The notes under the pieces: model-generated | Database searches by the model: none | The model's input: the letters and a program-made list of their open reading frames with translations, nothing else | What the model was told of the DNA's origin: nothing | Assembly (NCBI GenBank): GCA_945902805.1 | Contig: CAMDMZ010000005.1 | Coordinates: 62,001-126,000, forward strand | Source: Propionivibrio dicarboxylicus | GTDB lineage: Bacteria > Pseudomonadota > Gammaproteobacteria > Burkholderiales > Rhodocyclaceae | Direction: 5' to 3' | DNA length: 64,000 bases | Part shown: in pieces, positions 18,455 through 29,216 of the stretch | How the letters are laid out: every line of letters begins with the position of its first letter | Position numbering within the stretch: position 1 is the first letter of the stretch | Position numbers and translations under genes: made by a program

Positions 18455-21400
18455 ATGAGCATGGAACTCGATATCGGCCCATTGTCCTGGGTCAAGGGTG
18501 AAATTGATCTGGCGCTGGAGCGTGCCAGTGCCGCCCTGTCAGCCCCGGCCGGCAACGAACTTGTCGCCGCCGGCAATCATTTGCATCAGGCGCATGGGGC
18601 CTTGGTTATCGTCGGCATGGAGGGCATCACCCAGTTTTCCGAAGCGCTGGAGCGAGTGTTTGCTGCACTCACCGCCGGCCGACTGGACGACGTCGAACGA
18701 GCGGTCGCGGCAGCGCAGGCTGGTATTGCGGCTTTGCGCAGCTACCTTGATGGGCTGATGGCCGGGGAACCGAATCAGCCGTTGAAACTATATCCAGCTT
18801 ACTCGGCGTTGCTGATCGCCAATGGCGAGACCGATCCGGGTGCGGTGGCGCTGTTCTTCCCCGATCTCACCCAACGCCCACCGAAGCGCGACGTGGATAC
18901 CCCGCCGCCAGCGGGTGATGCACTTATCGCGCGCCTGAAGATGGCGCGCATGGCATTCGAGCGTGGCCTGTTGAAATGGATCAAGGGCGATGCCAAGGGC
19001 ATCAGCGAGATGCGCCTCGCCCTGACCATGATCGAAGCCACCCGCGTGCAACCGGCTGATCGTGCCTTCTGGTGGGTGACGCTGGCTTTCTATTCGGCGT
19101 TGGGCGCGGATCTGCTGCCCGATGCCGTGGCGGCGAAAAAGCTGGCGCTCAAGATTGGCGCCCAAATCAAGAAATTGACCGAAGGACAAACCACGGTTCC
19201 TGACCGCCTGTTGGCGGAGGCCTTATACCAGGTCGGTATGGCCAAGCCGGTGGCGGCAGAAAGTCCCGCGCCCTTGCAACTGGTCGAGATGGTGCGCTCT
19301 GCCTATCGGCTGGTGGATCTGATCCCGCGCAACTCGACGGCCGATGTGGAGGCGTTGCGGCCGCAGGTTCGCCGTTTGCGCGATTTGTGCACCGGGGCCA
19401 AGGATGACTGGAACAAGCTGTGCATTGGCAGCGCTGCCGCCTTGCCGCCATTCCATGAAAAAGTGAGCCAACTGGCTGACGCCGGCCGAGCTCTCGGGCA
19501 GAACGATCTGACCCGCCTGCTCGCTGCGCTGGCGACTCTGGCGAACGGTCTGCGCCGTGACCCGTCGCGGCACAATGAGGCGATGGCATTGGAGGTCGCC
19601 ACGGCGTTGCTGTTGACGGATAACGCGCTGGAAAACTTTGAGGCGATCCATGCTGCTGCGGCCGGCCAAGTTGACCAGACCGACTTCAGTCATCAAGTGG
19701 ATGTCGTCAGCCAGCGCCTGCAAGCGGTCCTGGCCGGTGATGCGTTGGGCGAGCTGGATCTGCCACATCTCGACGCCATGTCGCGGCATGCCCAGGAGCG
19801 CTTGCTGCTCGCCAGCGTTGCCCGTGAGATCAGCAGCAACCTGGTTCAGATCGAGCAGGCACTGGACAGCTATTTCCGCGACCCGGGCAAGAGCGAGGGC
19901 CGCACGGCGCTGGGCAATCTGGCGCGACCGCTGAAGCAGGTCGACGGCGCATTGGCCGTGCTGGGCCATGATCGTGCTTGTGCAGTCCTCCGTGTGTGCG
20001 AGACGCAGATCGCAGAGCTCGCGGCGCAGGGCGGGAGCGACAAGGCCGTGTTTGAAGACCTGGCCAGCAAACTCTCTGCCCTTGGTTTCTTTGTCGAGCA
20101 GCTCGAATTAGGTGCTCAGCCCGACATCGATACCATCCTCTATCCGCAACGAAAAGTACCCGAGCCGCCGGTTGAAATCCCTGTCGTACCCAGCGTTGAC
20201 GAAGGCGTCAGCATCGATAACGCCGTCCCGCCAGAACCGACTTTTCATGTGCCCGAGCCCGAGGTGCAGGAAGTGCACGAGTTGCACGAGTCGCATGAAG
20301 AGGCGGAAGTCGACATCCCGCTCCCCGAGCCCGAACCCGTTCCGACGCCGGCACCAGAAATCGCGCCACCCTTGCCGTCGGCCGAAAGCGCCCGCCTGGC
20401 TGACGCCAGCGTCGAAGAAGTCGATGCCGAATTGCTCGGCATCTTCCTCGAAGAAGCTAACGAAGTCTTGGCGACTATCGCCGACAGCTTGCCGCGCGTC
20501 CATGCTACGCCGGCCGACAGCGCTACATTGACGACCTTGCGGCGCAGCTTCCATACCCTCAAGGGTAGTGGCCGCATGGTTGGGCTGCATGATCTTGGCG
20601 AATCCGCCTGGGGTGTCGAGCAGGTCTTGAACAAGTGGCTGCAGTTGGCGCAACCGGCGTCGCCAGCGCTCCTGGCCATGCTCGATCTGGCCGCCGACGT
20701 ATTTGGCAACTGGACGCGCGCGCTTGCCACCGGGCAGTCAAGCTTCCCTGATCCGGCGCCGCTGGCAGCGCAGTGCGCTCTCTTGCTGGCCGGGGAATAC
20801 GACGCTGGCGTGGATGTCGACGCTGTGGTCGAAGCTCCGGTCGAAGCCACAGTCGCAGCAGATGATGAAGCGGTTGTCCCGCCCACTGCCGCCGTGCTGG
20901 CTTTCCCCACGCCACCGCCGGTCATGATTGGCGAACTGGCAATTTCTCCCACCTTGTATGCCTTGTTCTCCGAGGAAGCACGCGGGCATCTAGCGACCAT
21001 TCAGGCTGACATCGGTCGTGACGATGTCCCCGGTAGCGAATTGGTTCGCGCGGCGCATACCCTGGGCAGCATCGCCGGCACCACCGGCATTCTCGCCATC
21101 CATCATTTGGCACGTGCCCTGGAACACGCCCTGGACCGCCTGGCGAATGCGTCCGTGGCGCCCACCGATGAACAACGCTTCACGTTCGCCCGCACCGCCG
21201 GAGCGCTCGACGGCATGTTGGGTGCCGTGGCCAATCGCCGTTTGCCGGGTGACGAAATCGAACTAACCCACGCGCTGGAGAGCCTGCAGCCACAGCTGAT
21301 TTCACCTGCTCCAGCCCTTGAGCCTGCTCAGCCGGTTGAGTTTGCTGCGCCTGCAATTGACGTCCCGGTCGACACTGCACCGCCTGCGATTACCAGTCCA

Positions 21401-23830
21401 GCGCCTGCCGTCGTCCCAGAAACACAGGAGTCACTCGAAGAGCGTCGCGCCCGGCGCATGGGTGACGAGATCGACGCGCAACTCTTGCCGCTGTTCCTTG
21501 AGGAAAGCGTCGATTTGATGCGGGCGATTGGCGAGGACTTGCGTGATTGGCGTGCCGCGCCCGATAACAACGCCATCGCGCAGCGCTTACAGCGCGAGCT
21601 GCATACGCTCAAGGGCAGTGCGCGCATGACCGGTGCCATGGGCTGTGGCGAACTTCTGCATTCGATGGAATCGCGCATCGAGCAGGCAGTAGCGATGAAA
21701 GCCGTGTCGTCAGAAATGCTCGATAGCCTGGAGACATCCTACGATCGGTCTGCCTTCCTGATCGAACGCCTGCGGCGCGGCGAGTTCATCACCGCCGAGA
21801 CCGCACCAACACCGATCGACGCGGAAGATGTCCGCATCGAAACAGCGACGGAGACCTTACCCGACTCGACCGCGGAAAGTGCGGACAGCGTACCAGCCGC
21901 CGTCGCCGAGGCCACGTTGCAGGCCACCGCCAGTGCCACCACGACCGCGCGCGTGCCACAGATCCAGCAAACCCACCTCCGGGTACGCGCCGACCTGGTC
22001 GATCGCCTGGTTAACGAAGCCGGTGAAGTGGCGATCGCACGCGGCCGCATGGAAGGCGAAATGCGTGCCCTCAAGGCCTCGCTGCTGGAGCTGACCGAGA
22101 ACGTGATTCGCTTGCGTGGTCAGGTGCGCGAAATAGAGATTCAAGCCGAAACCCAGATGCAGGCGCAGATGTCGCAGTTGCGCGCCAAGGCCGAACAAGA
22201 TGGTACGCAGTTCGATCCGCTCGAGCTTGATCGCTTTACGCGCTTCCAGGAACTCACCCGCATGATGGCGGAGAGTGTCAATGATGTCTCCACGGTGCAA
22301 CATTCGCTGCTCAAGAATCTCGATAGTACCAACGCCTCGCTGGCAGCACAGGCGCGTCTGAATCGCGAACTTTCGCAGCGCCTGATGTCCGTTCGCATGG
22401 TGCCGTTCGACACACTGGCCGAACGCCTGCATCGGGTCGTGCGGCAGGCGGCAAAGGATTGCGGCAAGCGCGCCAACCTCGATATTCGCGGCGGCCAGAC
22501 CGGCATCGACCGCTCGGTGCTGGAACGAATCGGTGCGCCGCTCGAGCACTTGCTGCGCAATTCGGTGGCGCACGGCATCGAGACCCCGTCGGGGCGCGAT
22601 GCCACTGGTAAAGATGCGCTCGGGCAGATCACTGTCTCGCTGGCGCAGGAAGGCAACGAAGTTGTCATCGCTATCGCCGACGATGGCAGCGGTCTTGATT
22701 TCAAGCGTATCCGCGCTCGCGCTCTGGAACGTGGTTTGCTTGCCGCAGATAGCTTGAGTGATGAACGCGAACTGTCGGCCCTGATTTTCAATTCCGGTTT
22801 TTCGACCGCCGAAGTGGTCACCGCGACGTCTGGACGCGGCGTCGGCATGGATGTGGTGAAGAATGAGATTGAAGGACTCGGTGGCCGCATCGAGATTAGC
22901 ACCACGCCGGGTCAAGGCAGTATCTTCCGTCTTTATTTGCCGCTGACACTGGCGGTGTCGCAGGCCGTCATCATTCAGAGCGGTGGCCTCAGTTACGCGC
23001 TGCCTTCTTCGATGATCGAGCAGGCCAGCGAACTGAAACCCGACGCCATCGCCAAGATTCGGCTTGAGGGTGGTACCGAGTGGCTCGGCCGCCACTACGA
23101 CTGGCACTATCTGCCGCGTTTGATGGGTGATGCCACGGCGCAGCCGATCCCGGCGCGGCGTCACTGGTTGTTGTTGGTCAAGGGTGGCAGCGAACGCGCA
23201 GCGATCGAGATTGATGGCCTGGTGAATAATCAGGAAATCGTGATCAAGGCGATTGGTCCACAACTCGCGCGCGTGCCTGGCGTGTCCGGCGCCACGGTGC
23301 TAGGCGATGGCGAAATTGCCCTGATCCTGAATCCGATCGCGCTGGTGGCGCGTGCCGCAACACGGCATGCGGCTGCTGTGGCCGCCCACCTGACCGAGAC
23401 AGCTGTGCCGGGGTTAAGCGATACCCAGATACAGCGCCACATGGCACCGCAAGGCTGCGTTATGGTGGTGGACGATTCACTGACGGTACGCAAGATCACC
23501 GGCCGTTTGCTCGGGCGTCAGGGCTACCATGTGTTGACGGCTAAAGATGGTGTCGATGCCCTGGAGCAACTGACCGAAATGCGGCCGGATGTCATGCTGG
23601 TCGACATCGAAATGCCACGCATGGAGGGCTTCGAGCTTTCCCGCAGCGTGCGTGCCGATCCGAAGCTGCGCAGCATTCCCATCATCATGATTTCCTCGCG
23701 CACGGCCGACAAACATCGGCAGTACGCACAGGAGATCGGTGTCGATCACTATCTCGGCAAACCCTACGACGAAGACCGCTTGCTGGCCCTCGTTGCCGGC
23801 TATACCGCAAACAAAGGAAATTCCCCATGA
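18455..23830 (+). CDS. chpA: hybrid chemotaxis-type histidine kinase ChpA (PilL)
   Basis: A 1791-residue kinase of the Pil-Chp system. The N-terminal 600 residues are FimL/ChpA-like helical sequence. Then come Hpt domains with phosphorylatable His700 (HTLKGSGRM), a divergent one at His868 (HTLGSIAGT) and His1050 (HTLKGSARM). CheA-type dimerisation and ATP-binding domains follow ([29 protein letters not shown]), then a CheW-like domain and a C-terminal receiver with its aspartate in [13 protein letters not shown]. Pro/Glu-rich linkers separate the Hpt modules. It should autophosphorylate in response to PilI-PilJ and pass phosphate to PilG and PilH. It overlaps the VOC gene by 4 bp. Repeat copy 5 falls in the linker before the first Hpt. 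It carries fewer clear Hpt domains than Pseudomonas ChpA. Confidence 0.93.
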   Translation: MSMELDIGPLSWVKGEIDLALERASAALSAPAGNELVAAGNHLHQAHGALVIVGMEGITQFSEALERVFAALTAGRLDDVERAVAAAQAGIAALRSYLDGLMAGEPNQPLKLYPAYSALLIANGETDPGAVALFFPDLTQRPPKRDVDTPPPAGDALIARLKMARMAFERGLLKWIKGDAKGISEMRLALTMIEATRVQPADRAFWWVTLAFYSALGADLLPDAVAAKKLALKIGAQIKKLTEGQTTVPDRLLAEALYQVGMAKPVAAESPAPLQLVEMVRSAYRLVDLIPRNSTADVEALRPQVRRLRDLCTGAKDDWNKLCIGSAAALPPFHEKVSQLADAGRALGQNDLTRLLAALATLANGLRRDPSRHNEAMALEVATALLLTDNALENFEAIHAAAAGQVDQTDFSHQVDVVSQRLQAVLAGDALGELDLPHLDAMSRHAQERLLLASVAREISSNLVQIEQALDSYFRDPGKSEGRTALGNLARPLKQVDGALAVLGHDRACAVLRVCETQIAELAAQGGSDKAVFEDLASKLSALGFFVEQLELGAQPDIDTILYPQRKVPEPPVEIPVVPSVDEGVSIDNAVPPEPTFHVPEPEVQEVHELHESHEEAEVDIPLPEPEPVPTPAPEIAPPLPSAESARLADASVEEVDAELLGIFLEEANEVLATIADSLPRVHATPADSATLTTLRRSFHTLKGSGRMVGLHDLGESAWGVEQVLNKWLQLAQPASPALLAMLDLAADVFGNWTRALATGQSSFPDPAPLAAQCALLLAGEYDAGVDVDAVVEAPVEATVAADDEAVVPPTAAVLAFPTPPPVMIGELAISPTLYALFSEEARGHLATIQADIGRDDVPGSELVRAAHTLGSIAGTTGILAIHHLARALEHALDRLANASVAPTDEQRFTFARTAGALDGMLGAVANRRLPGDEIELTHALESLQPQLISPAPALEPAQPVEFAAPAIDVPVDTAPPAITSPAPAVVPETQESLEERRARRMGDEIDAQLLPLFLEESVDLMRAIGEDLRDWRAAPDNNAIAQRLQRELHTLKGSARMTGAMGCGELLHSMESRIEQAVAMKAVSSEMLDSLETSYDRSAFLIERLRRGEFITAETAPTPIDAEDVRIETATETLPDSTAESADSVPAAVAEATLQATASATTTARVPQIQQTHLRVRADLVDRLVNEAGEVAIARGRMEGEMRALKASLLELTENVIRLRGQVREIEIQAETQMQAQMSQLRAKAEQDGTQFDPLELDRFTRFQELTRMMAESVNDVSTVQHSLLKNLDSTNASLAAQARLNRELSQRLMSVRMVPFDTLAERLHRVVRQAAKDCGKRANLDIRGGQTGIDRSVLERIGAPLEHLLRNSVAHGIETPSGRDATGKDALGQITVSLAQEGNEVVIAIADDGSGLDFKRIRARALERGLLAADSLSDERELSALIFNSGFSTAEVVTATSGRGVGMDVVKNEIEGLGGRIEISTTPGQGSIFRLYLPLTLAVSQAVIIQSGGLSYALPSSMIEQASELKPDAIAKIRLEGGTEWLGRHYDWHYLPRLMGDATAQPIPARRHWLLLVKGGSERAAIEIDGLVNNQEIVIKAIGPQLARVPGVSGATVLGDGEIALILNPIALVARAATRHAAAVAAHLTETAVPGLSDTQIQRHMAPQGCVMVVDDSLTVRKITGRLLGRQGYHVLTAKDGVDALEQLTEMRPDVMLVDIEMPRMEGFELSRSVRADPKLRSIPIIMISSRTADKHRQYAQEIGVDHYLGKPYDEDRLLALVAGYTANKGNSP
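20221..20245 (+). repeat. dispersed repeat, copy 5
   Basis: Reads CGCCGTCCCGCC then AGAACCGACTTTT. Inside chpA it is translated as AVPPEPTF, the same frame as copy 1 (AVSPAPTF), in a disordered Pro/Glu linker. Confidence 0.75.
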
Positions 23831-24294
23831 CCCGGCCATTCAAGGTTCTCGGCATTCAGCAGATCGCCATCGGCGGCCCGTCCAAAGATCGCCTGCGCAC
23901 CTTGTGGGTGGATAAGCTCGGCCTGGAAGTGACGGGCAATTTCGTGTCCGAACGCGAGAACGTCGACGAAGACATCACCGCCATGGGCAAGGGACCGTTC
24001 AAGGTGGAAGTGGATCTGATGCAGCCCATCGACCCCGACAAAAAGCCGGCCGTCCATACCACGCCGCTGAATCATGTCGGGCTCTGGATCGACGATCTGC
24101 CCCGGGCGGTCGAATGGCTCACCGCGCAAGGCGTGCGCTTCGCCCCCGGCGGCATCCGCAAGGGGGCGGCGGGTTACGACATCACCTTTCTGCATCCCAA
24201 GTCGAACGACGAGTTTCCGATTGCGGGCGAAGGTGTGCTGATCGAGCTGGTGCAGGCGCCGCCAGAAGTTATTGCCGCCTTTGCTGCACTCTGA
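23827..24294 (+). CDS. VOC-superfamily (glyoxalase/dioxygenase-fold) protein
   Basis: A 155-residue protein with the two beta-alpha-beta-beta-beta modules of the vicinal-oxygen-chelate fold: [20 protein letters not shown] at the N-terminus, [11 protein letters not shown] in the middle and [12 protein letters not shown] at the end. The metal-ligand pattern (Gln/His early, His in NHVGLWI, Glu in LIELVQ) suggests an active metalloenzyme such as a lactoylglutathione-lyase or methylmalonyl-CoA epimerase relative. The substrate cannot be read from sequence. The ATG overlaps the chpA stop, and an OYE-type reductase follows 10 bp later, so the pair may act together on reactive carbonyl compounds; that is inference. 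Confidence 0.82.
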   Translation: MTRPFKVLGIQQIAIGGPSKDRLRTLWVDKLGLEVTGNFVSERENVDEDITAMGKGPFKVEVDLMQPIDPDKKPAVHTTPLNHVGLWIDDLPRAVEWLTAQGVRFAPGGIRKGAAGYDITFLHPKSNDEFPIAGEGVLIELVQAPPEVIAAFAAL

Positions 24295-24304
24295 AGGACA
24301 CAAA

Positions 24305-25396
24305 ATGCTGTTTGACCGCTACACCTCACAGTCCGGACTGAGCTTCGCCAACCGCATTGCCATGGCGCCAATGACGCGCTGTCGCGCCGATCATCGCGAT
24401 GCGATTCCGAACGACATGATCGCCGAGTACTACCGGCAGCGCGCCGGCGTTGGTCTGATCATTTCCGAAGGTGTGCCGGTCTCAGACCGTGGGCGAGGCT
24501 ATCTCAACACGCCGGCGCTGTGGAACGAGGCGCAAGCCGCAGGCTGGAAAGATGTCACCGCTGCCGTTCATGCCGCCGGTGGACGCATCTTTGCCCAGAT
24601 CTGGCATGTCGGCCGTATTTCGCATCGGAGCCTGCATGCCGACGGCAGCGCACCGGCCGGTGCGTCGGGTCAGCGGGCAAAGGGCGAAGCGATGATTGCC
24701 GGCCCGGATGGCCGCCCCACGCGCGCTGAATGCGATGCGCCGCAGGCGCTCAGCACAGCTGAGGTCAAGGGCGTGGTTGAGGAATTTCGCAACGCCGCGC
24801 GCCTGGCCAAAGTCGCCGGTTTTGACGGCGTCGAGATCCATGGCGCCAACGGCTATCTGCTCGACCAGTTTCGCTGCCCGATGGTCAATGATCGGACCGA
24901 TGAATACGGTGGCACGCTGGAAAATCGCTACCGCTTGTTGCTCGAGGTCGTCGATGCGGCGGCGGGCGAAATCGGTGCGGCGAATGTGGCCGTGCGCCAG
25001 TCGCCCTACGGTGTGGCCAACGGCATGTCGCCTGATCCCGAGCCGATGCTGACTTATCCCTGGCTAGCAGGCGAATTGTCCCGGCGCGATGTCGGTTTCC
25101 TGCACATTTATTGCCAGACCGCCGACTGGATACACGATGCCACGCATCCTATGATGCCGGCCCTGCATGCAGCCTTTAGTGGCACCCTCATTGCCTGTGG
25201 CGGCTTCACCAATGCGGAAAAATGCGAAGCCATCCTGACGCGTGGTCATGCCGATCTGATCGCCATCGGCAAGCCGCTGATCAGCAATCCGGACTTGGTG
25301 GAACGCTTCCGCCTGAGCGCCGAGCTGAATCGATGGGATATGAAAACCTTCTACGCCCCGGGGCCGGAAGGCTTTACTGACTATCCCAGTCTGTAG
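24305..25396 (+). CDS. Old Yellow Enzyme-family alkene reductase
   Basis: A 363-residue FMN-dependent TIM-barrel enzyme of the NemA/OYE type, which reduces alpha,beta-unsaturated carbonyls, nitrate esters or maleimides with NAD(P)H. Signatures are NRIAMAPMTRCRA at the N-terminus, GGRIFAQIWHVGRISH, and HGANGYLLDQF followed by NDRTDEYGGTLENR. GAAGGA upstream fixes the start at 24305 (MLFDRYTSQS). The physiological substrate is unknown. Confidence 0.93.
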   Translation: MLFDRYTSQSGLSFANRIAMAPMTRCRADHRDAIPNDMIAEYYRQRAGVGLIISEGVPVSDRGRGYLNTPALWNEAQAAGWKDVTAAVHAAGGRIFAQIWHVGRISHRSLHADGSAPAGASGQRAKGEAMIAGPDGRPTRAECDAPQALSTAEVKGVVEEFRNAARLAKVAGFDGVEIHGANGYLLDQFRCPMVNDRTDEYGGTLENRYRLLLEVVDAAAGEIGAANVAVRQSPYGVANGMSPDPEPMLTYPWLAGELSRRDVGFLHIYCQTADWIHDATHPMMPALHAAFSGTLIACGGFTNAEKCEAILTRGHADLIAIGKPLISNPDLVERFRLSAELNRWDMKTFYAPGPEGFTDYPSL

Positions 25397-25437
25397 TAGC
25401 CACGAAAATGTCGTCCGATTCTAAAATCGGCACAACG

Positions 25438-25497
25438 CGGATGCCCGTATCGATGACGGTGACAATGTTGCCATTGGCCCCATGTGTGCGATCCTTA
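25438..25497 (-). pseudogene. scrap of a subtilase (S8) gene around the catalytic Asp
   Basis: Minus-strand translation gives DRTHGANGNIVTVIDTGIR, matching DRSKGAIGTNGTLVAVIDTG of the intact protease at 4674-6548. A hand alignment of 45 bases (25438 onward against 6081 onward) has 36 identities. The frame is closed by TAG shortly upstream and has no convincing start, and nothing resembling the His or Ser boxes follows. It sits in the 171-bp gap between the OYE gene and the propeller gene. Likely a decayed or rearranged duplicate. Confidence 0.6.
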
Positions 25498-25567
25498 TCA
25501 TCGTCCCAGTAGATGATGTCCAGCTGGGTTAATTCCCTGCATCGCTTCGCCTAAATGAACCGTCTAT

Positions 25568-26662
25568 TCATTCCAGCAGGGCCAGCAACAAATCGCCACT
25601 GGGGGCACCTAGCAGCACACCGGCTTTAGCCACCGGTTGCACGAAGGCTTTTAATGATTCAGTGCTCGCATAGCTTTCGACTTCGGCACCATCTACTGTT
25701 CTCAATACGTGCACGACATTGTGTAGATCAAGGGCGTAGAGTCGATCATCAAACGTCGCCAGCTCGGCAATCAAGGAGCCCCAATTGTGCTGTTCTCCGC
25801 GGTAGTCTGTTGTGCGATGGCGCCATCTGACGCCACCCGACTTCGTGTCGACGGCATAGAGCCAGCCGGTGGGCGACCAGAGGTAGGCAACACCTTTGCT
25901 GACATGGTGTGAGTTGATGAAGTTTCCGGCACTGAACTCCCATAACAGGTCGCCGTTGTCGATATCAATCCCGTACAGCTTTTCCTTGTAACTGCCGGCG
26001 ACAAGAATATGGTCGGAGATATGCAGCTGACGCAAGTATTGCCAAGTATTCACGCGGTTTTGCGCCCAGAGCAACCGGCCATCCAGGATAGACAAAGCAT
26101 AAAGGCGCCCATCGCCGGGACCAACATAAACCGTCGTATCGGTGGCGACTGGCGCGTAGCTGATTAGCGTGTCGGCCGTAGTGGCGAAACGCCAGCGTGG
26201 CACACCGCTATCCAGTTTCAAGGCGACAAGTTCATGGCCATCGCCAAAGAAAATGCTGTCGCCACTTACGCAAGGCACGCCAATCTGAACGCGGGCTTGA
26301 TAGCGCCAAAGCGGCTCTTCCGTAGCAACCCGCCAGGCGCCGATTTCCCGGCGTCCACCGCAAACGACGACATCGGCAGCAAGGCGCGGCCGAAAGACGG
26401 CTCCTTCGGCCAAACGATGCGGGATCGACCAAATCGGGGTCTCGGCTCCGACCTCAAATAGGCCGAGGGTGCGATCTCCTGCACACAAGACGCGTTGCCC
26501 GATTACCGTAGGTGGCGCCAGTCGCGAGTTGCCTGTGGTCCATCGCTGCACAAAACGCAAAAGCTTGGGCGGTTGTACCACGGCGGCGGCCAAGACCCTC
26601 GGCGCCACCAGGCCGAGGCCCATTGCCGCAATAAAACCCCGGCGGGCCGGGATCAATCGCAA
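25568..26662 (-). CDS. secreted PQQ-type beta-propeller repeat protein
   Basis: A 364-residue protein with a signal peptide ([20 protein letters not shown]) and repeated propeller blades of the outer-membrane BamB/PQQ-quinoprotein type. Blade motifs include [57 protein letters not shown] and [11 protein letters not shown]. No enzyme-specific calcium or PQQ ligands are obvious, so it may be a scaffold rather than a dehydrogenase. It overlaps the upstream dihaem cytochrome gene by 10 bp, so the two are probably co-translated and work together in the periplasm. Confidence 0.78.
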   Translation of the reverse strand: MRLIPARRGFIAAMGLGLVAPRVLAAAVVQPPKLLRFVQRWTTGNSRLAPPTVIGQRVLCAGDRTLGLFEVGAETPIWSIPHRLAEGAVFRPRLAADVVVCGGRREIGAWRVATEEPLWRYQARVQIGVPCVSGDSIFFGDGHELVALKLDSGVPRWRFATTADTLISYAPVATDTTVYVGPGDGRLYALSILDGRLLWAQNRVNTWQYLRQLHISDHILVAGSYKEKLYGIDIDNGDLLWEFSAGNFINSHHVSKGVAYLWSPTGWLYAVDTKSGGVRWRHRTTDYRGEQHNWGSLIAELATFDDRLYALDLHNVVHVLRTVDGAEVESYASTESLKAFVQPVAKAGVLLGAPSGDLLLALLE

Positions 26663-27519
26663 CGTGCTCCCTGCTCGATCCAGCGTAGCAGGATGAGTGT
26701 ATTGGGATGATCACGATCTTCCGTTGGCGCGATACCCGGCGGCATCCGATCCTCTATCAGATGCTGAAGAATACTGCTCTCATTGGGTTTGCCTGGGATA
26801 ACCACCTTGGTGGAATTGGCCACACCCTTGGCGACTGAATCGGCGCCCAGCATGATGCCTTCGTAACTGCTCAGATCAAGCTCATGGAAACTCGGCGGCT
26901 CCTGATTGGACATGTGGCACGCGGTACAAGCGGGGGTGTGGGAAGCGAAGGCATTATCTTTGGCGAACATCGGCAACACATTATTCTTGAAGTGTTCGGT
27001 ATTCTTTGCACCCTCGGCGATCCAGTCGCGCACCAGCTTGACGGAATCAGGGTTGGCAGAAGCGGTAAATGGGACCCCGAGCGGCATCCGGTTGTTGCGA
27101 AGACGGCGACCCAGAATCGATTTTGATGCTTTTTCTCCGGGCCTGAAGATCGGGTTTACAGGCGCTTCGGTGGATCCGTTCTTGATGCCGCGACAAGTGG
27201 AGAGATTCAAACCGCGATAGCTTTTTTTCGGGTCTGTCGAGGCGTGACAGACAATGCAGGCGGGGCCCTGACCAAAAGCGTTCGGGGTGCGCATCAGCGT
27301 CGCAATGTAGTCGTAGGGAATAGGAATGTTGCGACCGAGAATCAGCGATTGAACTGCGGCGTGGTCACCTTCGATCTTGATCTTTCCATCCCGCAGGTCT
27401 TGTACCCATTTGTTATTGACGGTCTCCGGCATCTTTTCCGCCAAAACGGCGCCTGCACACAGTACCGTCACTACAGCAAGGATGGACTTGCACCAGAATG
27501 TGGCATTGGTTCTATTCAT
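26653..27519 (-). CDS. periplasmic dihaem cytochrome c-like protein
   Basis: A 288-residue exported protein (signal ending near CAGAVLAEK) with two CXXCH haem c sites: CIVCH at residues 88-92 and CTACH at 198-202. Each is followed about 55 residues later by an R-M-P-[LP]-G segment that could give the distal Met ligand, so the protein looks like a tandem duplication of one cytochrome unit. Such proteins carry electrons in the periplasm. It overlaps the propeller gene downstream and is divergent from the OprB-type porin. The redox partner is unknown. Confidence 0.82.
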   Translation of the reverse strand: MNRTNATFWCKSILAVVTVLCAGAVLAEKMPETVNNKWVQDLRDGKIKIEGDHAAVQSLILGRNIPIPYDYIATLMRTPNAFGQGPACIVCHASTDPKKSYRGLNLSTCRGIKNGSTEAPVNPIFRPGEKASKSILGRRLRNNRMPLGVPFTASANPDSVKLVRDWIAEGAKNTEHFKNNVLPMFAKDNAFASHTPACTACHMSNQEPPSFHELDLSSYEGIMLGADSVAKGVANSTKVVIPGKPNESSILQHLIEDRMPPGIAPTEDRDHPNTLILLRWIEQGARCD

Positions 27520-27621
27520 GATTGTCCTTTGCAGAATTTTTCATCGAAATTGTTGGTGACGATTTTATGCGGTTAGTGAGTTGTTGTTGTAAATTGAAGC
27601 CTACCCATCGAGGAATCACTT

Positions 27622-28941
27622 ATGCGCTATTTGCTCGCCGCTTTTTTCGCCCTTTCCTCGCTGACATCGGCATCGTTCGCAACTGAAGATACACCTGACT
27701 ATGCTACTTCAACACTCATGGGCGACTTGGGAGGTCTCCGCAGTCAGTGGTGGCAACAAGGTATTGCCCTTGAGGCCGGTCTCAAAATCGATGCCTTGCG
27801 TAACCGGGGTGGACTGACCAACGGGTCTCAAACTGTCTCGCATCTGGAACTCAAGTTGCGTTCTGACCTGGAAAAACTCTGGGGCTGGGAAAGCACATTG
27901 GCCTATATCAATATCGTCGCTGATGGCGGAGCGGGAATAAATGCTCGTGGTACGGGTAGCCTGATGGGAGTCAGCAACATTGAGGTGCCGGTGCCGACCA
28001 CGCGCCTGTTCCATGCCTGGATGCAGAAGGGCTTTGTTGACGATCGTTTCTCGTTGCTGGCCGGCATCTATCCAATCGATTCCGAGTTCTTCACCATGGA
28101 TTCGGCTGCCACCTTGCTGCATCCGGCCTATGGCACGCCTGCCGACCTGGCGCTGACAAACACGCCTTCGGTATTTAACAACGCCGCCTTCGGTATTCGC
28201 GCGAAGTGGCTTTCTGAAGATCGCGAGATCTACGCCATGGGCGCACTAATGGATGGCATTCCTAACGATCCGGCGCGGCCCAAGGCTACAGCTATCCGCT
28301 TTGCCAAGGGCGATGGCGCCTTCGTCATCGCGGAACTGGGCTGGATGCCGCTCGAGACCGGCCATGCCTTCGAGCCAGTCGATCCGGCCGACGTGCGCCA
28401 GCGCCCGGAACTGGTCGCCCACGAAAAGTATGGCGGCACCAGCAAGTATGCCGTCGGCCTGTGGCGTTACAGCAACCGGGTGCCGGACCAGTTCGACATC
28501 GATGCCAACGGCGACCCGTTACAACGGCGTTCACTGGGTGGCTATGTGCTGGCTGAGCGCTCGTTGTTCAATCTCGGCGGTGAGGCCGCGCGCGATGTCA
28601 CGGTATTCGGCCGCTACTCCTTCAGCGGCGGACATTCGACCGCGCTGGATCGAATGTGGAACCTCGGCCTACGGATTCGCAGCCCGCTGGCCAGTCGCCC
28701 CGACGATAGCCTAACCATCGCCTGGACCAGGAGCCGCCTGGCGCCGAAGTGGCGCGCGCTTCAGGCCGCAGCCGGCATCGACACGGTTGCCGCTGAAGAG
28801 GCACTGGAGATCACATGGCGTGCGGCAATTACGCAGTGGTTCCAGGTTCAGCCTAATCTGCAGTATGTGCGCCGACCGGGTGGCGTGGCCACCGCACGCA
28901 ACGCGACGCTGATCGGTGCGCGCATAGAACTCACCTTTTGA
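27622..28941 (+). CDS. OprB-family carbohydrate-selective porin
   Basis: A 439-residue outer-membrane beta-barrel with signal peptide (LLAAFFALSSLTSASFA). OprB-like features are the early STLMGDLGGLRSQWWQQGI, GIYPIDSEFFTMDSAATLLHP, FNNAAFGIRAKW and a C-terminal strand ending IELTF. Family members let sugars or other small solutes across the outer membrane. It is divergent from the cytochrome/propeller operon with about 100 bp between, which suggests a shared regulatory region. Confidence 0.85.
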   Translation: MRYLLAAFFALSSLTSASFATEDTPDYATSTLMGDLGGLRSQWWQQGIALEAGLKIDALRNRGGLTNGSQTVSHLELKLRSDLEKLWGWESTLAYINIVADGGAGINARGTGSLMGVSNIEVPVPTTRLFHAWMQKGFVDDRFSLLAGIYPIDSEFFTMDSAATLLHPAYGTPADLALTNTPSVFNNAAFGIRAKWLSEDREIYAMGALMDGIPNDPARPKATAIRFAKGDGAFVIAELGWMPLETGHAFEPVDPADVRQRPELVAHEKYGGTSKYAVGLWRYSNRVPDQFDIDANGDPLQRRSLGGYVLAERSLFNLGGEAARDVTVFGRYSFSGGHSTALDRMWNLGLRIRSPLASRPDDSLTIAWTRSRLAPKWRALQAAAGIDTVAAEEALEITWRAAITQWFQVQPNLQYVRRPGGVATARNATLIGARIELTF

Positions 28942-29216
28942 CTGGAGTAAGCGGCGACCAGGCTTTCTCGGCCTCGGTATTCCAGAGCTGCAGCGCGTCG
29001 AGTAGCAGGCAATAGCGCGTTTTTCTGGCATTCCGGTGCACCTGGGTCGTCGCCAGTTGCGCCCCAGTTCGCTCATTACTGCGACGTCGCTTGCTTGCAG
29101 GTCGACTGGTTAGTCACTGTCCCAACGAAGAGACTCTGACGAGCGTCGTCGTTCTTGGCGGCAAAACTCGTCGGTGCGCGCATCGAGCGCGCCTTATAGG
29201 CTGACGCTCGGCATTT
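28942..29216. other. intergenic stretch, possible frameshifted gene remnant
   Basis: No intact gene. On the minus strand one frame gives QASDVAVMSELG, and a shifted frame continues ATTQVHRNARKTRYCLLLDA and LQLWNTEAEKAW. This is protein-like but I cannot assign it, and a chance reading is possible. Confidence 0.25.
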
